Assembly (NCBI GenBank): GCA_021234155.1 | Contig: JAJEKV010000005.1 | Span: forward strand, 18,210,089-18,274,088 | Source of the DNA: Isoetes taiwanensis | Taxonomy: Eukaryota > Streptophyta > Lycopodiopsida > Isoetales > Isoetaceae | Reading direction: 5' to 3' | DNA: 64,000 nucleotides | Part shown: positions 34,201 to 44,385 of the stretch, piece after piece | Numbering within the stretch: position 1 is the first letter of the stretch | How the letters are laid out: each line of letters opens with the position of its first letter | The notes under the pieces: generated by a model | What the model was told of the DNA's origin: nothing | Database searches by the model: none | The model's input: only the letters and a program-made list of their open reading frames with translations | Translations under genes and position numbers: made by a program

Positions 34201-34680
34201 GCATCAAGAATAAGACAATAAATGAAGTTCATAAGCGAGGGAACAAAATATTTATCGAGTTTGTTTATCAATGACGTTGTGGATGCATGTAGATTGTTTA
34301 CCAAATATCTATGCTCATTGTTAGAGGAGATGCAATTTAATTTCATTGAGCCAAAAAGACACCTCGAATAAAGTCGCATTCCAATAGGATTATAGACAAA
34401 GTTTGCTTGGTTATCATTAGAGTGATCGGATGAAATCTAATTGCAAGTCTCCATCTAATAAACAATGATGAGCTCGATTGAATGGCCATCAAGCAAAGGG
34501 TTTAGCTTAAAACTTCATGACTTTGGACTTTGGATGCATGCTACCATTCCCTGTCACTCTTAATCTTGGATTTTGTTCCCCATTTGTGAAACCATAGTTC
34601 ATAGACCCATTTATAGTACAAAGACTTGTATATATCTAACATATATATATGTTCTTATGTTTGTCCTCTTGAATCAGGAC
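31300..34680. other. Spacer without supported gene
   Basis: About 3.4 kb with no motif-supported coding region. Small direct duplications occur near 32340-32395 (ttaatttggcaaatcgtttt twice) and 32765-32880 (agattttgacaattgtttga-like twice). Confidence 0.35.
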
Positions 34681-35070
34681 TGTTGATCCGAGATCCCACG
34701 GCTCACATGGCTTTGGGACGTGATCGTATGCGGCCAGATGGCTTGGGAGTTTGTGTATAGACTATATGTAAGCAATCCTACGGTCCAGGTTGATTCGATC
34801 CCGATCGTCGGTCCGAGATCCTACGGCTCATGTTGGTTTGGGACACATCCTATGGTGCACATGGCTTGGGAATTATATATAATCGATCTAACGGTCCGTG
34901 TTGTTCTTAATCCCTGATCGCCGATCCCAGATCCTACTACTGTGTGGCTTGGCACATATCCTACGGCCCGCATGGCTTTGGGAATTATATGTAATAGATC
35001 CCATGACTCATATTGCTTTTATATGGTGAGATCTTGATCGTTGATCGAGTCTAAGATCCTAAGGCTCATG
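34680..35070. repeat. Degenerate satellite, 110-126-bp period
   Basis: About 3.5 diverged units, each with 'gatcc.agatcctacggctca', 'tggcttgggaattatat' and 'gatct.acgg' segments. Unit starts fall near 34685, 34811, 34922 and 35043. No coding content. Confidence 0.75.
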
Positions 35071-35115
35071 TTGAATGCTCATCCCTTAAGGAAAGGCTTT
35101 TAAAATGTTTTATGT

Positions 35116-35181
35116 TATTGGAGGGATTCGAACCCTAGCCCTCAACCCCCCAAACCCCCCACTCTAACCACTAGACCAAGC
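35116..35181 (-). repeat. tRNA-derived SINE head or tRNA pseudogene
   Basis: The minus strand holds TTGGTCTAGTGGTTAGAG (box A-like, about 35163-35180) and, about 40 bp on, a perfect box B (GGTTCGAATCC, about 35124-35134). This is the internal RNA polymerase III promoter arrangement of tRNAs. The sequences that should pair as the acceptor stem do not match and the anticodon arm is a G-run, so it is not a working tRNA. A plant tRNA-derived SINE is the likely source. Confidence 0.6.
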
Positions 35182-35229
35182 ATTAATTCTATGAATAATT
35201 TATGTTTCACATATACTTAAGGGTAATCT

Positions 35230-35800
35230 TCTAATTAAGATAAAATAGAATATAACATTCTAGATAGTTCAAGAATGGGAATCTTCGGAAATGTAAGGGA
35301 ATAGGGAAATACTTCCAGAAAGTTCTAGGATGTTTTGAAAGTTTGAGAATGTTCGTAAAGTTCTAGAAATTTCTAGAATGTAAGGGAATCGAGGAGAATT
35401 AAAGGGAATATAAGGAAATCTCATAAATTGTAAGAGAATGTAGGAAAATATTTACAAGTCTGACGGAATCGCTTAAAATCTAGTTGAGTCTAAGGGGATC
35501 TTCATAATATCTAAGGGAATCTAAGAAAATCTTGATGAAATCTTAGAGTTTTCTTTAAGATTTTGCAAAGAGCCACAATAGAATGTTCTAAAATGTTTCA
35601 TAATAAAGGTGTACAATATAAATGTTGAAAAAAAATGTTTTAGATGCTCGGGGCAAGCGTCTCGGTCTAAAAATAGAAAGTGTTTTAAAAATGTTGCACA
35701 GATCCAAAATAGATTATTTTGGAAGGTTCTAAATGCTCATGGGTAAGCACCTCAATCAAACTAGAAAATTCTAGGAGAATCTAGGGGAATCTTCATGAAT
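35230..35800 (-). repeat. AGATTC-type array, inverted
   Basis: Irregular repeats such as ctaggggaatcttcatgaat and gaatgtaagggaatag are reverse complements of the arrays at 19.8 and 24.7 kb. The AT run at 35952-36006 lies on the side expected for an inverted composite repeat. Confidence 0.6.
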
Positions 35801-35951
35801 GCTAAATATAGTACATAGAATGTTGAAGAATATAGAGGAATCACAAGAGAATCTCAGTAGAATCGTTGGTTATCTAGAGCACGACAGGGCGTTGCACCAT
35901 AAGAACATGCTAAAACTGGAACAATGCGCCGTAGGACGCATTAAATTTCTT

Positions 35952-35952
35952 G

Positions 35953-35983
<31 letters not shown>

Positions 35984-36006
35984 ATAGATATATATATATA
36001 TATGTA
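35952..36006. repeat. (TA)n microsatellite
   Basis: Two TA runs separated by 'ataatagat'. They are low complexity and probably variable in length. Confidence 0.95.
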
Positions 36007-36009
36007 TAT

Positions 36010-37470
36010 TTGATCTATACAACTACAGAATGTCTGTACAATAAAAGTATTCACATTAGATAGATAGATAGTTGTTTCAAGTACTAATAATGGTTGTTAC
36101 GAAAGTTTTGGCAAACTTCCTATAGAGTTGCCTCCCACATATTGCTCACATGCCATTACCCAGACTGATAAAGCCACTTGCACAGATGATACGACGCAGA
36201 GAGACCAATAGATGTCACAATAGTTCATCTCGAATTTTCAGAGGCAGACAAACGTTTACAGTATAATGCAGGGAGGTGGATGATCCAGAGCGAGATAGGA
36301 GTTTCAATTTATAGATAGTGGAGATATCAGAAATAGCTTCTAGCTTGGATATTGAAATAACTTCTTGCTTAGACATTGAGGCAACCACATAGTTCTTCAT
36401 GAACACCATGCATGTCCTTGGACTGGAGATTGTCATAGCTCAGAGAGTGGGTGCTCTGAGACCAGACTGGCCATACCAAATATTTATGCAATTTCATACA
36501 TTACAAGAAAGACTATTTGTCCTTCAGCATGGCAGCCACCTCAAGAACACTCGTTTTTCTCCGTAGAAAGATCTTTAAACCACAGGTCTTGCAGTTTATC
36601 ACGATCCAACCATTTGCAGCCATTGGATCAAACACAGGTTATAACATGGAATTTGGGATTGCTGAAGATTATCACGATAACCTCTCAAAGATTATCACGA
36701 TAATCTTTCGAATATTCTTTTATTCTGATCTAACAGTTATTACATTGCCACGTAGCTCCTCCATAATCATATCCGTCCATTATCCCCTGTTTGCTCCTCT
36801 GCATCGATCAACACTGGCGATGATCCATCAGGCTCTGTTTTTCATTTTCAAGCTACTTCCACCTTCGCTTTTTACTCCAAGGGCTAAAGAATGCCACATT
36901 CCGGCTATGGTCGCCATGAAAGGATGAGATATTCTGTAATGTTTCTTGGCTTATCGGCTTTCTTCTATATCCAGGCGGGGCCTTAGATGTTGCGTTTGGT
37001 GTCGAATCTCGGGGAACGGGTTTTTGTTTGCCTTTTTTTAACTTTTGCAACATGCTCTAGTTCTCCGTGCATCGGTTTGAATTTTAGCATAATGGATGAA
37101 TGTTTTCGATTCTGGGTAAAGCACAATGAATCCCTTTCCTAATTGCTCTTACAGAGAGTTAGAACCCACCAGTGCGCGGTCTGAGCATTTATTGCTTCTA
37201 TTTCTTGCTTTCGGGGAGATGCCTTTGCTCTGAGGCCAAGCTTTACTACTTACGGGCCAAGCTCACCACCATGCTGAAAAATTCTTTCTCCAGTCATGCT
37301 TAACCTTATTTCTTTGGCGGGCAGCTATTCTCGTTTCTTTGGAACATTAGAGCAAGTTTTTGCCCCACAAAATTTCCAACGGAGTTAAAATCAGATATGG
37401 CTTCAGAAGATGTATTGATTTAGGAACTTTATCAATCTGCAGGGGCTTATCAATCTGCAAGGGCTTTGTG
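36010..37470. other. Spacer with small hairpin
   Basis: No supported gene. A perfect 22-bp inverted repeat, aaagattatc acg ataatcttt type, lies at 36687-36708 next to a related direct copy. The minus-strand frame at 36853-37053 (Lys/Arg-rich) lacks a family match. Confidence 0.4.
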
Positions 37471-37478
37471 GTTTAAGG

Positions 37479-37581
37479 GAGGTCAACCCTCCCCTTTCGC
37501 AGATTATGGGAAACAAACCCTCTCGGCCTGCCGGCCTCGAGGGTTATTTCCCATAATCTGCTCAAGGCGAGGGTTAACCTC
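37479..37581. repeat. Long foldback hairpin, ~50-bp arms
   Basis: The left arm (gaggtcaaccctcc.. to ..ctctcggcc, 37479-37528) pairs almost completely with the right arm (ggcctcgagggtt.. to ..gggttaacctc, 37532-37581), including the matched segment gcagattatgggaaa / tttcccataatctgc. The loop is about 3 bases. It could be a foldback transposon remnant or an inverted-repeat source of small RNA. No target duplication is obvious. Confidence 0.85.
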
Positions 37582-39616
37582 CTCTTCCCCCATACAGTTG
37601 ACTCAGGGACGTGAAGAACTCTGCAAGGTTTTCCATGTGCTCTTATTTCTTCCATTTGTTTCTCTATCCAATTGGTTCTTCCACTTTTGGCCTTTTTTTT
37701 AGTTCCCATCCAACTCAACTAGCTCCTTCAATTCGGATTCCGTTTATTAGTCTTCTCTCTTTTGCTATGTAATAGTCTGTGCTTTGGCTAGTTTTTTGTC
37801 CCATTAGCTTTCATAACCTGTTTTAGTTTTCATAGTTCGTCCTTGTTTCACTTATCCTAGTTCTCAGAGATTATTCCCTCAGTTTTTAGTAACCTTCTGG
37901 CCCATTTGCTTTGTTCATTTTATTTTGCAATATTTGTCAATTTTCTCTAGTTGTTCGGTTTTACTTCATTCCTCTTCTGTCCTATCTCATTAGTTCCTTC
38001 AATATCTTTGCATCTTTGGTTCTATTTTTCTTTTTACTTGCATTTATGGGTCGCCTTGATTGGTTTTATCTAATCCTCCGTTGTTTTTATCCTTTTTCTA
38101 TCTCTTTGCGCTATTTAGTCTCTGCATTTCCTTTTGCTATATTTATCTCATTCTATTCAGGTTTGTACTTTGTTCCATTTGTGTCAAGAGGTACCATTTG
38201 TTCCAGTTTATCCCATTCGGCCCATTTTTCTACTCTCTTTCATTCGGTTTCCATTCATGTGTTACTTGTTTCTCTTGTGCTTTTTCTTTTGAAGTCCTTG
38301 AGTCTCATTATTTCCTTCAATTTTTGTCCCGTCTACTGGGCGTCTACTACCTGCAGTTATGTTTGTTTGTTTAGCTTGCTTATTTCTATTTGATTTCTTT
38401 AGTCCTTGTTGACTCTCTCTTTCTGTTTCATTTGCGTTCTTGCCCACCATTTACCTTTGTCTTGCATTGCCTCTCATCATTTCTCTTGTTTCACTAGTGT
38501 TCTTCTACTTGTTCTAGAGACTCAATTGACCTCGCTTTTTCCTACTCCATTTGTTCCTTGATCTTTTTTGTTTCTGTTGTTTTTTTACCTTCACTCTATG
38601 CTCTCCATTGCGCCAGTTGTGCTCTTTCCCTATTTGCCCTTAGGTTCTAGATAATTTTTGAGCTTTGTTTCTGTTTGAAGATGTAGTTACTTCCTTTCCG
38701 TCCCTACTCATATTTTTCTCATGAATGTCTTTAAGGGGTTATACATGCACTTTTACCAAAGATCTTCAGATGTTTCTCATGGATGCAACCTTAGCTACAT
38801 TGGATTCTTTCCTCAATGAATCTGCTTCATTTTCAATAGATTTTGCAAAGGATGTCTTGCCTTTACATCGGTATTATTATGACGCCTCATGCTATCTTAG
38901 ATTTTCTCATATGCATACTATTATTGTCTCAGGTGCGCTTGGTAGTTGTCATATTTCGTTGTTTGGTCTGCTTTTGTGTCTATTTCATACTTTGAGATGT
39001 TCCACTATTCCAGTATTCCTTATTTTTATATTCTCTTCCTTTCAATCAATTTTTGTCTTTTTAATGTATGTCATCTCCTTCCATTTCTTTCCTCAGTTGT
39101 CTATATTCACTCTATCCTTTTCGTGTGACTTAATATGTCGTCATTCCATCTCTTCTCTTGCCCAACTATCCTCTTTGACCCCATTAACTCCTTTGCGTAG
39201 TCCCTTTCTTTTTTGCCTTTTCTTTGATTGACCTCGCTTTTTCCTACTTTTTTGTCTGACTTATTTCTTAGTTCATCATGATTGTGCGAATTTGCACCAT
39301 TGTATTATGCTAGTTCTTCTGAACTGCATAGCTTTCTTTTTCTATCTTTATCATCTCTCTTCTTGATTCGTCTTAGGTGTCCATATATCATGTCCTTTGG
39401 CCTTTGTGCTGATTATCCTAGTTCCTCCGTCAATCTTGCTTCACAGTTTCTTTATTTGCTCCCTTTGTCTGATCTATTTCTAATCATCTGTTTTGCTCAT
39501 TTTCCTTTCGTTTCATTTTCTGCCCTACTTTTTTCTTGTCGTCTTAGATTGCTCCATTCTTTTTGAGGTAGATTCCTCTTCTATTGGTCAACTAGTTATT
39601 TCATAGGCCCCATCCT

Positions 39617-39664
39617 AGGAATGCCACGGTTCTATTGCTATCACAATAGAACCGACATTCCTTG
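39617..39664. repeat. Hairpin, 10-bp perfect core
   Basis: ggttctattg ctatca caatagaacc with further pairing of aggaatg / cattcct outside the core. The preceding segment (caactagttatttcataggc) recurs near 40790 and 42405 in front of the LINE copies. Confidence 0.8.
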
Positions 39665-40007
39665 GATGGGGATGCCCTATCTTGCATCTCCCATTTATAC
39701 TGCCCCCTTTCTCATTTCCATTTGTCGTCGTTATCTTGAGCTTCTTTCTATTCTACTCATTTCTGGCTTCACAAGTCCCTTCCCCCATTTCTCCTATCAT
39801 ATCTAAGCTTGTTAGTCATATCTACGTCCTATTTTCCCTTTTCTCGTACTTTGTTCCATTGTTGAAGTTGCCCCATTTCCTATTAGTCAGTCATCTTTAT
39901 GTCTGTCTATTTTTTTATACTTCTCGTGTCACTCTGCAGCTCTCGATATCCTTCATATTTTCTTTCTATTATCTGTGAAACTGCATATATTCTTCCTTTT
40001 TTTTTTT

Positions 40008-40240
40008 CTCAGTGTGGCACTGTATCCTTCGAGGCTTAATTATCACTTCAGTCTTTCTCAGCGTGGCACTATAGCCTTTGAGATGTAATTTCATTTTCAC
40101 TTCTCTCGACATGGCAATGTAGCCTCTGAGATATCACCAAACAGATGTTTTCCCACGATGGTTATTTTGCCGACGGTTCCCAATTGGTCAGTTAATTGTT
40201 TCTTTCTCGGCGTGGTCCCGAAGCCTTCGAACTGCCTTTT
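40008..40240 (+). repeat. Four diverged copies of a gtggcactgtagcct unit
   Basis: Motifs of the form tctcagcgtggcactatagc followed by ctttgagatgtaat occur near 40008, 40055, 40105 and 40205. They are a short degenerate repeat at the end of the pyrimidine-rich region. Confidence 0.6.
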
Positions 40241-40699
40241 TTTTTTATACTATAGTGTACTGATGCACAGGGTGCCTGACTCCTTGACAGGTCATTTTCT
40301 TTTTTTAGCCTTGACTTTGCATGTTACTTTTGGGAGTATCTTGGTGGTCACAGTGCGAGGGGGATCGTGCTTCTTCCTTGGGGAGCCTCGCCATCCTTTT
40401 TATCGGAGAATTCTTGGTTGATGTATGCTAGCAGTCAAGCATCCTTGTTTAGGTGCTTCAACGCTTTATGTGGCGCGACGTATTTCAAGTTATCTCCATT
40501 CTAGTTCGGGTGCTGCAAGCATTTTTTGAGAGCATTGGTGACCGTTTTTCATTCGTGTTTTCCTCGAAAACCTAGAAGGGTGGGGTTTTTAATCCCGATG
40601 AGAAGTTATCCACATTTGCTTACTCTACACCGCGAACGATTCATTTTTTATCTTGTATTCTTTATCTGTTATCATGTTCTCGATGATTGTCTAGTTTTT

Positions 40700-42455
40700 T
40701 TTAACATTTTTTCAGCTTTTTGAAAAAGTTCTACCCCTACTACAGGGATTTGTATTCAGTATTACAAAGAGCTCAATGAGAAGTTCACTTCATGCGGCCA
40801 AATAATTGTTTCATAGGACCCACCCTTAGGAATGTCATTTTTTTTAAGGATGTCAAACTTTACTTAATATCCCCAGAAAGTATATTTATAATTGCAAAGA
40901 TAGGAATAAAGTCTCAGCAGACAAAGATAAGCCATTGAGTGAATCAATCCACCTATGCAAAAGATGATATACCCACAAATTCATCAAAAATCAAGTATTT
41001 CTTCTCAGGAGGAAGCTGTGAACATAGGTATTCCTTCACCAATTTACCTTGTGCCTCATGAAGGACTTGATCAGCAGTAATAGTTAAGCCCTTGAAGATA
41101 CACTGCCTCATTCTTTTTCAAATAGATCATACCAACCAACCTGACGCTACATGGAAAGCTTGCTGCTGCAACATGTTCCAAGTGGAGGGATAGATAACAA
41201 GAAACACATGTTGGCTAGTCAAGGCTACATGAAAGAGAGATAGCAGCCACGACCAAATTGGCTGGACTTGGTCGCATAGAAAAAAACAATGCTCGAGAGT
41301 CTCAAGTTGTCGCTTGCACAATGGGCAAAGTTCTGAAATATGATATCAAACTTATGGACACACACATTAACTCACAGACATCTATGAAGGATCTACCACC
41401 ACAAGGTAGAAACTTTGGGATGAAGCAATTTATCCCAAGTCTAGGACCACATTCGCTTCAACTGAGGCGGGGAAAGGCGAAGTTGCCGACCAACCCCAAG
41501 GGGGATTATTTCAATGTCGACCAGCTTTTGATATAAAGAATGCACAAGATGTTGTGCATTAAGAATTTTAGGACCAATCTAAATAGGTACATCAGCTGGT
41601 TGGGAGGGAGTGGCTTGGCAGAACATTAGCTACCTCTTGTTAAATAGCTTTGTTCCATCGAGATCGCATGAACTTAGTTTAGTCTAGAAAGCATCCCATG
41701 GCAACAAGTGACTAGCCTCATACCAAGCATCAACTGTGAGAATGCTAGCAAGCCTCCAATGGCACTGAGTCAATGGATATACAGTAGCACACATAAGTAT
41801 ACGATTTGAGAGGAATGCACCAACATGGATCACTTAACTTGTGCACAAGCATCAGGATTAGTCTGAAACAAGGCAAACTGTCTTTCAAGAATCGAGTAGA
41901 CCCTTTAGGAAGGGCAAAGGATTAGGATATAGGGGAAACTGGAAAAAAGAGACAATAAGGAAAAACCGCCCTAAGTGTTGGGTTCCCAAAAGAAATACAC
42001 TGTTTAAGTGCTTGTGCAACCAACCTCACTCCAGACAAATGGACTATGCCTATCAGGTAGCGACAGATGAACTTAGATATCATAATTTTACTCTGCAAGG
42101 GAAAATCAACCATACTTAGTCCACCAACAAATCTTTGCGTGATACATGTGGACCACGCAACCTTCACAAACACACATATCTCAGTATCAACCCAAATGAA
42201 GTTGCGAATAATTTCTATAACCTCCTGAAATTTTGATTGTGATACAAGCACTGTAGATGTCATATAAATATGAATGTTGCTGAGAAGATTCTTAGCAACT
42301 ATTATCCCCTAAAATTTTCAAGCTTTTCAAAAAAGTTATGCCCCTAGTATGGGGAATCAATTTGTATTCAGTATTTCAAAGAGCTCAATGAGAAGTTCAC
42401 TTGGCCAACTAGTTGTTTCATGGGGCCCATCATAGGAATGTTATTATATATATAT
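40700..42455. repeat. Duplicated flank of the L1 copies
   Basis: A segment of about 110-130 bp (with tttgtattcagtatt.caaag and agctcaatgagaagttcact) occurs at about 40710-40835 and again at about 42310-42445, each immediately before an L1 3' end. The order flank-L1-flank-L1 points to a tandem duplication rather than two independent insertions. Confidence 0.75.
40836..42290 (-). mobile_element. L1-type LINE, 3' half, decayed
   Basis: On the minus strand, 42265-41922 reads NFIW, VAWSTCITQRFVGGLSMVDF and LQSKIMISKFICRYL, the block after the reverse-transcriptase core in plant L1 elements. Downstream, 41321-41127 reads ETLEHCFFLCDQVQPIWSWL, the C-terminal zinc-finger (zf-RVT) segment. The copy ends in an A-run (T-run on the plus strand) at about 40838. 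The endonuclease and catalytic RT core are absent and the frame is broken, so it is dead. Confidence 0.75.
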
Positions 42456-42960
42456 ATATATATTTTTTTTAAAGGTAGTCAAACTTTATTCAATATCCCA
42501 ATAAAGTATATGTATAATTGCAAAGATACGAATAAAATCTCAGCAGACAAATACAAGCCACTGAGTGAAGCAACCCACCTATGCCAGAGACGATATATCC
42601 ACAAATTCCTCAAAAATCAAGCATTTCTTCTCAGAAGGAAGCTTTGAACATAGGTATGCCTTCACCAATCTACCTTGTGCCTCATGAAGGACTCGGTCAA
42701 CAGTATCTATTAAGCCCTGAAGATACATTGCCGCTGCCTTTAGATCACACCAACCAACCTGACGCTAAATAAAGCTTGCTGATGCAATCTGTTCCAAGTG
42801 GAGGGATAAATAGCAAGAAGCACCTGCTGGCTAGTCAAGGCGACATGAAAGAGAGATAGCAGCCATGCACGACCAAACTGGCTGGACTTGGTCGCACAGA
42901 AAAAAATAATGCTCGAGAATCTCAAGTTTCTGAAGTACGAGGAGCAAATTTATGGATATG
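42456..42960 (-). mobile_element. L1-type LINE, second 3'-end copy
   Basis: This is the same 3' end as at 40836-41330: the plus-strand version of caaactttatt, the 'caaagata.gaataaa' segment and the frame LLSLFHVALTSQQVLLAIYP are shared. It begins at an AT/T run (42445-42472) that corresponds to the A-tail. It is shorter and diverged by scattered substitutions. Confidence 0.75.
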
Positions 42961-43089
42961 CACATAAACTCGCAGACACACTTGGCTTAGACATAGGTTT
43001 TCGTGAATCATGTAATCCCCCAAAGACCTACGAAAAATATCTCCAAAGCCGAATAAGTAGAAGAAGACGGTGTTGCTACCGTTGTACCT

Positions 43090-43131
43090 ACACACAACAC
43101 AACACAACACAACACAACACTACACTACACT
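43090..43131. repeat. (ACAAC)n / (ACTAC)n microsatellite
   Basis: A pentanucleotide run in two phases: acaac repeated, then actac repeated. Confidence 0.95.
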
Positions 43132-43139
43132 AGATAACA

Positions 43140-44380
43140 TGGTAGAAAACAATCCTTTCAAAAATGGAGGGATTGTTCATGCATGCCCCAATATACGAAA
43201 ATACCTCTTCCAAATAGAGGGGCTGATCATGCATGCAAGGGAGGGAACTGGTATCAAGGAGACGATAGTAAAGAAATTGCTGAGAGAAATGTAGAAACCC
43301 TGAATATATAATGCTTCCTAAAATGATCTAACAACCCCAGAAAATGCATGCAAGAGATGCGGCGCCCCCAATCATAAATGACCATAATCAAAACGAGAGG
43401 TGCCTAGGGGCCCCAGCATACGACTTGGGCCCTAGGATCGATGGATCCGACGACTGAGGTCGTCTAGGGCGCACCTCGTTTACAATGGTATAATTCAAAT
43501 GGAATATCAAGTGGGTATTATGGACGATGTTTTTGTGAAATTTGTTTTCTTGGGCCAATTTCTTATGCTAAAAAATAGAACAAGATATTAATGCTAGAGA
43601 AATCATGGAGTTTTATAACAACAATGTCAAAAGTATTATTGCAAACTCTACTCGAAATTGTTACCCTAACCAAACCACAATCTATAGTTATAACCTATGC
43701 AACAACGAGGCAATAAGAAAAATGCAGGATTGTCAAAATTAAATTGCCCCACCTTAATAAATTGCTCATTCTGCGTTTTTTTCGACATGTGTAATGTGTG
43801 TGTGAGGCAAAAGCTCCTTTGCATGATTCTCATTACTTGCATCATTTTCCATCTGGATTCGCAAAGAAAAGCTTAGGGAAATTTTAAAAGTTCCCTTATG
43901 CTCTTGTATTTAAAATAATTGCCAAAATGCCCTTGCACATTGGTGATTCCGATTCGAGCTCACTACTGCATCGTAGCAAATTGATTAACTATTGACACTT
44001 TGCTACTTAACTGTACATGTTTCAAAAGTTATCTCCAAGACAGTAACATAAACAGATTACCATATATATTGCACCAAATTTACCAGAATGTCCCATATAC
44101 CAAATGTAAACGAACGTATCATCCTGCCTTTTGGGTTTAATCACGCGTGGAGATTTTCCATTGTAACGAGGTCCAGGGTTTAGCAGTATGCATAGACAAA
44201 TTGAGGTCGTTGCCATGAGTACGCAAGGGCGGCTTTAATTCTGCTTGAATTTTCAACATGGAAATCCTATTTCTAGGAGGCCGCCAAAATGAAAGTAAGC
44301 AACATACTCAAACAACTTGCATTATGATTTCGGCTATGGAAAACACAAATCGCTTCTTAATACATAGCACTAGATAATAT
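43140..44380. other. Spacer with GC-rich foldback
   Basis: No supported gene. At 43393-43479 several nested inverted repeats lie close together: gaggtgc / gcacctc, cctaggggccc / gggccctagg and gacgac / gtcgtc. The rest is AT-rich. Confidence 0.4.
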
Positions 44381-44385
44381 CCTGC

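Larger units (their letters stand above)
37690..40690. other. Strand-asymmetric pyrimidine-rich region
   Basis: For about 3 kb the plus strand is dominated by T and C, with recurring loose motifs like ttctcatttgttccatt. Several Phe/Leu/Ser-rich open frames (for example 37911-38393 and 38725-39231) result from this composition and are not believable proteins. The boundaries are fairly sharp at both ends. It probably derives from a degenerate tandem repeat or a retroelement polypurine/polypyrimidine region. Confidence 0.7.

Noticed and set aside
35116-35181. Functional tRNA gene
   Set aside because: Boxes A and B are good but the acceptor stem does not pair and the anticodon arm is a G-run.
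37911-39978. Several long plus-strand open frames rich in Phe, Ser and Leu that look like membrane proteins
   Set aside because: They overlap in different frames and arise from T/C-rich composition. No conserved motif, no splice or start context.
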